DNA of 64,000 nt, taken from positions 682,001 through 746,000 of the forward strand of contig JADKGC010000001.1 of the NCBI GenBank assembly GCA_016717205.1, read 5' to 3'. Position numbers and translations under genes: made by a program. Positions 56,906 to 64,000 of the stretch are shown here, piece by piece. Below the pieces are notes generated by a model, which was not told where the DNA came from, did no database searches, and saw nothing but the letters and a program-made list of their open reading frames with translations. The stretch comes from Candidatus Flexifilum breve. Lineage in GTDB: Bacteria; Chloroflexota; Anaerolineae; Aggregatilineales; Phototrophicaceae. Positions within the stretch are counted from its first letter, which is position 1. Each line of letters starts with the position of its first letter.

Positions 56906-58357
56906 TCACGAGGACTTTCTGAAAGCTACTTTAGAGTCGTTTAGCCAATGTCCAATACGTAACTGAAGGTAGAATACGGTAATTGGCAATATGTGGGTGT
57001 ACATGCGATTTGACGAGTCCCCCCATCCAATACGGTAGGGTGTGCGCTGTGAACCGAGCAGCCAAGTCAGCAGAAAAAAGGCGATGATTCCTTGCGTGAA
57101 CAAGTGTGTGTAGGGCGCTTTTCTTCTAGGACGGAGTATTAACAAGAACGCCAAAGTAAAATACCAGATCGTGCCCCACCACTCGAATCCTTCACTAAAG
57201 AGATTGCGGATACTGTGGAAAGTACTGTTCAACATGTGCTGTGCGTTGAACACAATTGCTAATCCGAAGCTGCTAGCAAGCGCCATGAGGAGCAGTTGAT
57301 TGGGAGTGGGTAATTTTAGCCTGAGTACAGTTTTTATGTTTATCAGGTAGGTAGCAGCATAAGTTGTGCAAAGTACCCCTATCATCAAGATTACCCGCTC
57401 AGTTGATAGGATCAGATTACTTTCTGAGGGTATGATTTTAAGCAACCAAAAATGCCACCCCAGCAAGACAACTGTGTAGGGTAGCAATACCCGCCGCCAA
57501 ATAACGGGTGCGAAAGCATTCTGCGTCCAACAAAGTATGATAAAGACGGCTCCGAACAGGACTGATTCGGTTCGTGTGAATGCAAAACCGAGCAGAAGGA
57601 AGATCCCAGTATGCAGATCCGCATGATTCTCTTTAACATGCGCGCGCCACAGCAAAACGACCGCAGGTAGGAGATATGCGGCTGCTAATATGCTATTATG
57701 AATATAAAATGCTTCAAAGACAATGAAGTAATTTGTGCCTAGAACCAGCGTAATGAGGATCGGCAGCCACAATCGCCATCGCCCTATATCATCACTCAAA
57801 CTTATTCTACCTAGATAGGCGAGTGTCCCGATCAGGCTGAAAGCAAATGCTGGTTGCAGCGTGGTAAAGAATTGTTCACCAAACCAGAAAGCGACCGAGT
57901 GCAGCATGGGAAGCATGATACCCCACTGGCTGAGCTGATTTGCCAAAGCATCAGTCATGTGTTGATGTGCGATGTCGCGTGCCAAAAATAGCTGTTCGAA
58001 TGAGTCATATGAACCGTGCGCGAACGGTAAACAGACTACGAGCATCATGACACTCGTGAAAACTACCACCACGATACTGATCGAGAGCCATTCCCCACGA
58101 CTAAACTGCCATGTTTGTCGTCGCCAATGAAACAGACCTGCTAGGATCACCCATCCCCCTAGCCATAAAGCCATAGTAACAGGCGTATAAGGAACATCTA
58201 CCACAAGATACAGAATGCTACCCATTGACCAGAAGATGGCGCCACTCAAAACGCCTGCCCAAGCCCAAAACACAGGACTTAGGGAGCCTTTATAGAATGC
58301 GGTTGAAATAATGAAACCACACCCCCACAATAGGAGTGGGAACAGGATAGCAGTCAT
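56906..58357 (-). CDS. Polytopic membrane protein, GT-C-like
   Basis: A 483-residue inner-membrane protein with about 12 helices (for example LWGCGFIISTAF, ISIVVVVFTSVMMLVVCLPF, FFLLTWLLGSQRTP) and no large loop apart from the SYDSFEQLFLARDIAHQ segment. Acidic-polar residues in that first long outer loop recall the GT-C glycosyltransferase class, but no catalytic motif is certain. It could also be a polymerase or ligase-type protein of the polysaccharide cluster. The ATG at 58357 overlaps the stop of the small gene upstream, so both are coupled. Base composition is lower in GC than flanks. Confidence 0.7.
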   Translation of the reverse strand: MTAILFPLLLWGCGFIISTAFYKGSLSPVFWAWAGVLSGAIFWSMGSILYLVVDVPYTPVTMALWLGGWVILAGLFHWRRQTWQFSRGEWLSISIVVVVFTSVMMLVVCLPFAHGSYDSFEQLFLARDIAHQHMTDALANQLSQWGIMLPMLHSVAFWFGEQFFTTLQPAFAFSLIGTLAYLGRISLSDDIGRWRLWLPILITLVLGTNYFIVFEAFYIHNSILAAAYLLPAVVLLWRAHVKENHADLHTGIFLLLGFAFTRTESVLFGAVFIILCWTQNAFAPVIWRRVLLPYTVVLLGWHFWLLKIIPSESNLILSTERVILMIGVLCTTYAATYLINIKTVLRLKLPTPNQLLLMALASSFGLAIVFNAQHMLNSTFHSIRNLFSEGFEWWGTIWYFTLAFLLILRPRRKAPYTHLFTQGIIAFFLLTWLLGSQRTPYRIGWGDSSNRMYTHILPITVFYLQLRIGHWLNDSKVAFRKSS

Positions 58358-58803
58358 TCTGCTTGCTCCATGACGATTATTCCATAATCTTGGACGATAA
58401 CCTGTAAACGAGAGCTTTCGGTTGGAATGAAGGTGATAGAAATGTTCCAGATATTTGGATAGACACGTGCATTAGTTGGGATGATCACGCGACTATCACT
58501 AATGGGACGGATAAGAACTGTTTCGATAGAACTGTATAATCTAATCGCCTTCTCGTCTACAAGTAGTGTCTGTGCAGCATCGGGCGCAACTGTAATCTGT
58601 TCGGCGTCGTAGAACTCGTCCACACCAAAGAAGACGATATGAGCTAGGTCTTTGCTAGCTAATGCAAGTTCATACAGAGAGGGCTCATTTACCATCTGGA
58701 GGGAATTGGGATTAGACCACAGCAGACGTAAATTCGTCGCCAACGTGATCATAAAGCACACGCCCAGCACGATGAGCGTCAGTCTCTGAGGATGTAAGGT
58801 CAT
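58354..58803 (-). CDS. Single-pass membrane protein (149 aa)
   Basis: One membrane segment near the N-terminus (LTLIVLGVCFMITLATNLRL), then an outer, beta-rich domain of about 120 residues without Cys (VFFGVDEFYDAEQITVAPDA, SRLQVIVQDYGIIVM). No family recognised. Translationally coupled to the GT-C-like protein and probably a partner. The ATG at 58803 follows GGAGTCAGAAT; a longer frame to 58881 lacks a ribosome site. Confidence 0.7.
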   Translation of the reverse strand: MTLHPQRLTLIVLGVCFMITLATNLRLLWSNPNSLQMVNEPSLYELALASKDLAHIVFFGVDEFYDAEQITVAPDAAQTLLVDEKAIRLYSSIETVLIRPISDSRVIIPTNARVYPNIWNISITFIPTESSRLQVIVQDYGIIVMEQAE

Positions 58804-59004
58804 ATTCTGACTCCGATTTACCGTAGAAGAAACTGTTTTGATCACGCTACTATTCAAGCTGATCCACACAGAGATAACCAAGCGTTGTGATGTTCTACCC
58901 CCAGTTTACGGAGGATAAACTAGAATGCGGCGGGCACCTAGCAGTGGATGGTCAATGATGGCTTCGGCAGCGTTAGCGGCGTTGTAGTGAACATTTTACC
59001 CTTG

Positions 59005-59142
59005 AATTACTTGTACGGTGGAAAAACCTCATCTGTCACGGGAATCGTCCCTCAGTAAAGAGAAAGACGTGGTACGCTTGCGTCTGATTATCCGACTGCT
59101 GAGACTTGATTCCCCAACCGATGATTTACCATTTTCTGCTGT
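59005..59142 (+). mobile_element. IS type A remnant, third copy
   Basis: The stretch gtacggtggaaaaacctcat and the ATG-TTTACCATTTTCTGCT end resemble the leader and the transposase start (MVYHFLL) of the type A element at 37545-37640. It breaks off at 59142 where type B copy 2 begins, so the type B element inserted into a type A element here too. Similarity is partial. The gap 58804-59004 holds no gene. Confidence 0.6.
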
Positions 59143-60410
59143 TGTGGGGGCTACTTGAGCTATCTGAGCTGGATTTCGATCCAACTGCCGCTACAATTCA
59201 ACCCTTCATGCCAACAAGTTTTTCAGCAAGAAGCATTCTCGATGCGACTCTCATCCCTCCGATCCGCCATCAGTCAAGCACTCAATCGTGTTAGCTCAGC
59301 ACTCAAGCAATCCGTCAAACAGTGCCTACAACCTGCTAATTCTCATCTTGTGCCCGGCACACTTGTGGACATCACCCGCAGCAAATCTGAATTGATCGCC
59401 GAAAACGCGTTTCTGCGCCACCAGCTGATTGTGCTGCAACGTCAGTCCAAGCGTCCGGTCCTCCGTCGCGACCGAGCGCTCCTCGTCATACTGGCGAGCC
59501 GTTTCCACCTATGGCGAGAGGCGCTGCTGATCGTCAAACCAATTACCCTGCTCGGTTGGCATCACCAAGCCTTCCGCTTATTCTGGCGTCACAGGTCCAA
59601 AGGCAGAATACCGCAACCGCGTGTCCCCAAACATGTCATCGCGCTTATCCACACACACCATAAGTCTCGACAATCGGTTGTGGGCTTCAAAACGCATTCG
59701 CGACGAACTGCGGAAACTGGGCTATCGGCTCACGAAACGCACCGTTGCTAGGTACATACGCCAAGTTCGCCCTAGTCCACCGCCTCGAAAACTTCATCAA
59801 ACTTGGGGCAGCTTTCTGAAGAATCACGCTTCTGGGATTTGGGCTTGCGATTTTCTCCAGACCTACGACATTTGGTTTCGCACGCTCTTTGTCTTCATCA
59901 TCATTGAGCTTGGTTCGCGTCGCGTCATTCATTTTGCTGTGACGTCGCACCCAACCGATGCCTGGGTCGCGCAGCAATTGCGCGAAGCAACCCCGTTCGA
60001 CACACGTCCTCGGTTCTTGCTCCGTGACAACGACCGAACATATGGCTCTGAGTTCAAGCGGGCAGCGAGTGGCATCACCATCCTACGCACCCCGATTCGC
60101 GCTCCTAGAGCCAATGCCGTCTGTGAACGCTTTCTGGGGAGTGTACGCCGCGAATGTTTGGATCACATCATCGTGCTAAACGAGCGTCACTTACACCGTG
60201 TGACCAAGGAGTATGTTGCCTATTTCAACACTGCGCGCCCTCATCAAGGCATCTCTGGACAGGTACCAATTCCTTCGACGAACTCGGCTTCTGAGGCAGC
60301 ACTGAGCGGACAAATCACCGTGTTTCCCGTACTCAACGGGCTACATCACGACTATCGAAGGGCAGCGTAAAACCCAGTTTCTCCCTCAGATACGCAAAGT
60401 AGCCCCCACA
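59143..60410 (+). mobile_element. Insertion sequence type B, copy 2
   Basis: Termini TGTGGGGGCTACTT (59143-59156) and AAGTAGCCCCCACA (60397-60410), 1268 bp, matching copy 1 (49548-50814) in ends and gene order. The right IR differs from copy 1 in a single base (AGTAG against AGTAA). Contains one frameshifted transposase. Confidence 0.87.
59242..60370 (+). pseudogene. IS type B transposase with frameshift
   Basis: The first part runs from ATG 59242 (MRLSSLRSAISQALNRVSSA) in one frame; after about 59655 a 4-base insertion relative to copy 1 (atccacacacaccataagtc against atccactccatggcg) shifts it, and the rest reads in the next frame from about 59660 to 60370 (NRLWASKRIRDELRKLGYRL, FLQTYDIWFRTLFVFII, LGSVRRECLDHIIVLNERHL). 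Integrase-core DDE residues stay intact. The two decayed copies complement each other's breaks at the sequence level. Confidence 0.85.
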
Positions 60411-60442
60411 GTCTTGATACTGTCCAAGAGTCAACTATACGG

Positions 60443-60625
60443 TTGGCGAAACCTCTTATCCTCTTCATTTTGTACTTTGATCGCGAAGTACCTGTGCTCT
60501 CCAACGAACAACGTGATCGTGTTATTCGCGCCCGTTTTGCTGGAGGCGAAACCATCAGTCAATTGGCGGACAGCTACCATTTATCAACTCAGCGGATCTT
60601 CCAGCTCGTGCAGCAGACGACTTGA
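60443..60625 (+). CDS. Small Mor/HTH-like protein, perhaps truncated
   Basis: A 60-residue peptide with VLSNEQRDRVIRARFAGGET, then ISQLADSYHLSTQRIFQLVQ: two helices typical of a helix-turn-helix of the Mor/resolvase type. The start is a TTG (60443) shortly after the right end of IS copy 2, so the true N-terminus may have been lost to the insertion. A perfect hairpin follows the stop. Confidence 0.45.
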   Translation: MAKPLILFILYFDREVPVLSNEQRDRVIRARFAGGETISQLADSYHLSTQRIFQLVQQTT

Positions 60626-60631
60626 GTCTCC

Positions 60632-60668
60632 AGACGGCAGTCCCGATAAGTTACCGGGACTGCCGTCT
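60632..60668. terminator. Bidirectional terminator hairpin
   Basis: AGACGGCAGTCCCG (60632-60645) pairs perfectly with CGGGACTGCCGTCT (60655-60668) around a 9-base loop. Lies between converging genes. No strong U-run on either side, so factor-dependent or simple stem pausing is likely. Confidence 0.65.
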
Positions 60669-60699
60669 AATCTACCCTTCACCCGCTCTATTCACGCTC

Positions 60700-63600
60700 T
60701 CAATCGAGCGGATTAGCGCTGACGAGAATCAGCGTGCCCGGTTCAAACAGCGTGGTACAGGTGAATCCGGGGAACTCACCGACGCTGTAGCTACCAATGA
60801 TTTCCGCGTGGCGCGGTGACTGACTCGCCGCCAACCAGATCAACGTGCCGGACCCACGCAGGCAGAACACCGCGCCGCCGTCAAAGTAGGTCAGGCTGGA
60901 GGGCGGCGGACTGAAAATGTCGACCGCTTGCTGCACACCCAGCTCCAGCAGTCCGGGCAGGCCGAGATTGGCTTCGCTGTAGAGCGCCTGCCCCAACCAG
61001 TCGGTTGGGTGGCTGTTGTAGTACAACACCCGGCAGTTGATCGCATAGATCAACGTGTTGGGGACGCCCGTGCGAATCACCGCATCCGGGTCAAAGTTTT
61101 CCGACTCACAGGTCGGTGAAGGCGGCGGCATGGGCAGCGCTACGGCGGTCGCGCCAATGGTGACAGCGACCGTGCGCGCCAACCCGACCGGATATTCGGG
61201 CGCGGTTGATGCGCTGACCAGATGGCTGATTGACGTGGTTCGCGCCGTGGTGTTCGCGGTATTGGTCAGCACCGTGAACGGGATGGTCTGCGGCGTGGTG
61301 TCGCTGAACGTGAGCAGGAACGACACGCTGCCGCCATTGACCGTCAGTTCTGCCGCTTCGAAGGTCACCAGAACCGTGATCGGGTTGCCATCGCTCGGGG
61401 GCGTTAGCAAACCGATCTGATAGCTGCCGCTGAAACCTGCGCTCGCGGTAAACGCCGCCGGGCTGACCGTGATCCCCGCCGTGTCGTCATCGACGTTAGT
61501 CACCACCACTGCCGGAATAACCAACCCGTTGTAGGCGGCATCCGCACTACTGACGACGAATGTCACCTGACTATCCTGATTGCCATCCGCATTCGGGTCA
61601 TCGACACCCGTCACGGTCACCGTTTGCGGTGCGTTCCAGTTGGCCGTCGTGAGCACGAGCGGCGACGGCGCGGCGGTCGCTTCCGTCGGGTCACTGGCCG
61701 TCAGGCTAATGGTGACATCGGCGGTCGGCTGCGAGTTCAGCACGAATGTGAAGGTCGCCGTCCCACCCGCTTCGGTCGTCAGCAGGGTTCCGCTCGGACT
61801 GACCGTAATGCCCACGACATCATTGTCGTTGTTGGTGACGCTGACATCCGCCGCGTCCATACCGCTGTAGTTGGCATCCGCACTGACCGCCGCTGCGGTG
61901 GTGATTGTGTAGGCAATGTCCCCATCGACTACTGCATCATCGACGCCCGTCACGGTCACCGTCTTCGCGCTGTTCCAGTTGGCCGTCGTGAAGGTGACTT
62001 GTGTCGGGGCAACCGTGCCTTCGCTTGTGGCGCTGCTCGTGAGGTCAATCGTCACGTCCGCCGTCGGCTGCGTATTGAGCACCACCGTGAAGTCGGCGGT
62101 CGTTCCCGCTTCCGTCGTGATGAGCCCGCCCGTCGGCGCGACCGTGATCCCCGCCGTGTCATCGTCGGTGTTGGTGACGCTGACATCGACCGCGTCCATG
62201 CCGCTGTAGTTCGTATCCGCGCTGACGACTGCCGCAGTGGTGATTGTGTAGCCGATGTCCCCATCGGCCACCGCATCGTCGACGCCCGTCACCGTGACGG
62301 TCTGCGCGCTGTTCCAGTTGGCGTTGGTGAACGTCACCTGCGCCGGGGAAACCGTGCCCTCGGTCGTGTCGCTGCTCGTGAGATCAATCGTCACGTCCGC
62401 CGTCGGCTGCGTATTGAGCACCACCGTGAAGTCGGCGGTCGTTCCCGCTTCGGTTGTGACCAGGCCGCTCGTCGGCGTAACGGTGATGCCCGCTGTGTCG
62501 TCGTCGGTGTTGGTGACGCTGACATCCGCCGCGTCCATGCCGCTGTAGTGCGCATCCGCGCTGACCGCTGCGGCGGTGGTGATCGTATAAGCGATGTTAC
62601 CGTCGACCAGAGCGTCATCAACGCCCGTGACCGTGACGGTCTGCGCGGCGTTCCAGTTGGCGTTGGTGAAGGTCAGCTGCGTCGGGGCAACCGTGCCCTC
62701 GGACGTGTCACTGCTCGTGAGATCAATCGTCACGTCCGCCGTCGGTTCGCTGTCCAGGACCACCGTGAAGGTATCCGCGCTGCCAGCTTCCCCCGTGATT
62801 AACCCGCTTGTCGGCGTAACAGTGATGCCCGCCGTGTCGTCGTCGGTGTTGGTGACGCTGACATCCGCCGCGTCCATGCCATTGTAGTTCGCATCCGAGC
62901 TGACGGCTGCCGCGGTGGTGATCGTGTAGCCGATGTCACCGTCGACCACGGCATCGTCGACGCCAGTCACCGTGACGGTCTGCGCGGCGTTCCAGTTGGC
63001 GGTGGTGAAGGTCAGCTGCGTCGGGGAAACCGTGCCTTCGGTCGTATCGCTGCTCGTGAGGTCAATCGTCACGTCCGCCGTCGGCTGCGTATTGAGCACC
63101 ACCGTGAAGGTATCCGCGCTGCCAGCTTCCCCTGTGCTTAACCCGCTCGTCGGGTTGACCGTGATCCCCGCTGTGTCGTCGTCGCTGATCGTGCCGTCGG
63201 CGCTGCTCATCGCGCCCAGATCATACGCGGCGTCGTCGATCAACGTGAGCGTGATGGTTTCGTCAAGCTCGTCCAGCGCATCGTCGGTCGGCGTGACCGT
63301 GATGTCGATGAAGAGCGTGTTCGCTGCGATCACCGCCGCGCCGGAAAGCGTCGGCGTGTAATCCGTACCGTTGGTCGCCGCTCCGCCAATCGTGTAATTT
63401 ACAGTCAGGGCCGCCGCATTGGTAAAGCTGCGCTCAATGCGGAACGTGATCGGGTCACCACCCGCTTCGGTGCCTGTGTTATCCGACGCGCTGATCGTCA
63501 CCTCGGGCACGACTGGCGTATAAGGCGACTCATACGCTCCGAGATCGACAATGCCCTGCTGAATGCGCGCATTGCCCGCCTGATCGGTGGTCACGCCGCC

Positions 63601-64000
63601 GGGGATCAGGCTGTTATCCCCGGCGTTGATCGCAAGGCTGTCGCCGTTGAGCAGATAATAGACTCCGGTGAAGGTTCCCAGACTCGGATCGCCGGTCAGG
63701 TTGCCGTTCACACCATTGGTGATGCCGCACGAGCCGTCCTCGATCAGCGTGTTCTGGATGGTGAGGGAACCGCTGTTCGTACAGTTCACGCCGCGCACTT
63801 GATCGGCGAGGATACTATTGTAAACCGTGGCCGTACCGCTGTTGTAGAGGTCAGCGGCGACGGTCGTGCTATTCGGATGGTTATTCGCAAAGGTGGTGTC
63901 GTAGACGAACAGCGTGCCCGCATTGTAAGTCCCGGCCCCCTGACTACTGCTGCCTAAATTGCGGATCGTGCTGTTGGTGACCGTCACCGTGCCCGACGCG
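60700..64000 (-). CDS. Calx-beta repeat surface protein, 5' end outside window
   Basis: Reverse-strand gene with at least 1095 residues in the window; the frame continues past the right edge. N-terminal visible part: right-handed beta-helix-like segment (SGSLTIQNTLIEDG) with NQAGNARIQQGIVDLGAYES-type motif, typical of choice-of-anchor Q-like proteins. Next, one Calx-beta-like domain (TEAGGDPITFRIERSFTNAA) and five full repeats of about 113 residues, each starting AGITVxPTSGL and ending VTNTDDDT, plus a partial sixth. The C-terminus is a Cys-containing domain (CESENFDPDAV; YFDGGAVFCLRGSG). Calx-beta loops bind Ca; the protein is probably exported and acts in adhesion or the cell envelope. Confidence 0.88.
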   Translation of the reverse strand, partial: ASGTVTVTNSTIRNLGSSSQGAGTYNAGTLFVYDTTFANNHPNSTTVAADLYNSGTATVYNSILADQVRGVNCTNSGSLTIQNTLIEDGSCGITNGVNGNLTGDPSLGTFTGVYYLLNGDSLAINAGDNSLIPGGVTTDQAGNARIQQGIVDLGAYESPYTPVVPEVTISASDNTGTEAGGDPITFRIERSFTNAAALTVNYTIGGAATNGTDYTPTLSGAAVIAANTLFIDITVTPTDDALDELDETITLTLIDDAAYDLGAMSSADGTISDDDTAGITVNPTSGLSTGEAGSADTFTVVLNTQPTADVTIDLTSSDTTEGTVSPTQLTFTTANWNAAQTVTVTGVDDAVVDGDIGYTITTAAAVSSDANYNGMDAADVSVTNTDDDTAGITVTPTSGLITGEAGSADTFTVVLDSEPTADVTIDLTSSDTSEGTVAPTQLTFTNANWNAAQTVTVTGVDDALVDGNIAYTITTAAAVSADAHYSGMDAADVSVTNTDDDTAGITVTPTSGLVTTEAGTTADFTVVLNTQPTADVTIDLTSSDTTEGTVSPAQVTFTNANWNSAQTVTVTGVDDAVADGDIGYTITTAAVVSADTNYSGMDAVDVSVTNTDDDTAGITVAPTGGLITTEAGTTADFTVVLNTQPTADVTIDLTSSATSEGTVAPTQVTFTTANWNSAKTVTVTGVDDAVVDGDIAYTITTAAAVSADANYSGMDAADVSVTNNDNDVVGITVSPSGTLLTTEAGGTATFTFVLNSQPTADVTISLTASDPTEATAAPSPLVLTTANWNAPQTVTVTGVDDPNADGNQDSQVTFVVSSADAAYNGLVIPAVVVTNVDDDTAGITVSPAAFTASAGFSGSYQIGLLTPPSDGNPITVLVTFEAAELTVNGGSVSFLLTFSDTTPQTIPFTVLTNTANTTARTTSISHLVSASTAPEYPVGLARTVAVTIGATAVALPMPPPSPTCESENFDPDAVIRTGVPNTLIYAINCRVLYYNSHPTDWLGQALYSEANLGLPGLLELGVQQAVDIFSPPPSSLTYFDGGAVFCLRGSGTLIWLAASQSPRHAEIIGSYSVGEFPGFTCTTLFEPGTLILVSANPLD
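61478..63175 (-). repeat. Five tandem 339-bp coding repeats
   Basis: Boundaries are seen at the motif for DDDTAG, e.g. near 62153, 62492 and 62831, each 339 bases apart. Repeats are very similar (for example ADVTIDLTSSDTTEGTVSP and TVTVTGVDDAVVDGDI). The high DNA identity suggests recent slippage or recombination; repeat number may vary between strains. Confidence 0.85.

Noticed and set aside
61624..62802. Forward open frame of 392 codons with repeats in the Calx-beta gene
   Set aside because: Arg-rich periodic sequence from the opposite strand of repeats; no start signal.
61478..63175. CRISPR-like array
   Set aside because: The repeats are 339 bp, have no spacers and keep one reading frame.

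Overview
The window looks like one stretch of a GC-rich bacterial chromosome, most likely an environmental Chloroflexota (Anaerolineae-like). This is an inference from the gene mix: lipoprotein and Tat signals next to large PAS/GAF kinases, a DMSO-reductase-type operon with a nonaheme cytochrome, Calx-beta repeat surface proteins, and many decayed insertion sequences. No rRNA, tRNA or CRISPR array was seen. Several genes carry single-base frameshifts or nonsense codons, so either decay is active or the assembly has small errors.

Layout. 1-2000: end of an ABC importer (frameshifted permease plus ATPase) and two decayed fragments (DNA methyltransferase-like tail, transposase tail). 2160-5660: an island of small uncharacterised genes. 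Two of them encode short membrane proteins and share the same promoter and the same structured leader RNA; an RRM-type RNA-binding protein lies between them. 6079-17449: signal transduction, with a CheB-CheR-PAS hybrid, a convergent PAS kinase, and an operon of GAF/PAS kinase, single-domain response regulator and REC-PAS kinase, interrupted by an orphan IS3 orfA. 17574-18362: a dead transposase.

18606-36585 is the most interesting region. A homocysteine S-methyltransferase, a GntR/UTRA regulator and a ferritin-like DUF455 protein are followed by a complete ribose-type ABC importer (its binding protein is a tandem duplicate), RbsK, RbsD, a zinc alcohol dehydrogenase and a creatininase-family hydrolase. 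Divergent from deoC stands an operon of a UroD-family methyltransferase, DUF1638, a corrinoid protein, an MtaB-like methanol:corrinoid methyltransferase with its zinc ligands, and a corrinoid reactivase. Two 20-bp palindromes in the deoC/uroD divergent promoter, and a matching half-site before the GntR gene, suggest a single regulon. I propose that it imports and breaks down a pentose or deoxypentose compound and removes a methyl group from it (or from released methanol) through a corrinoid protein.

36906-48914: a Nudix hydrolase, a dead IS, and a reverse-strand operon for a molybdopterin reductase (DmsA, DmsB, DmsC, TorD, a lipoprotein, a nine-heme cytochrome). It is faced by a forward operon of a NarX-like kinase, a shortened pseudokinase, a NarL-type regulator and an Fe-S protein. 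48963-50814 and 59005-60410: nested IS elements. Between them (50846-58803) lies a surface-polysaccharide cluster: flippase, two methyltransferases, a fused glutaminase/N-acetyl-sugar amidotransferase, a glycosyltransferase and membrane proteins. The window ends inside a reverse-strand Calx-beta repeat protein.
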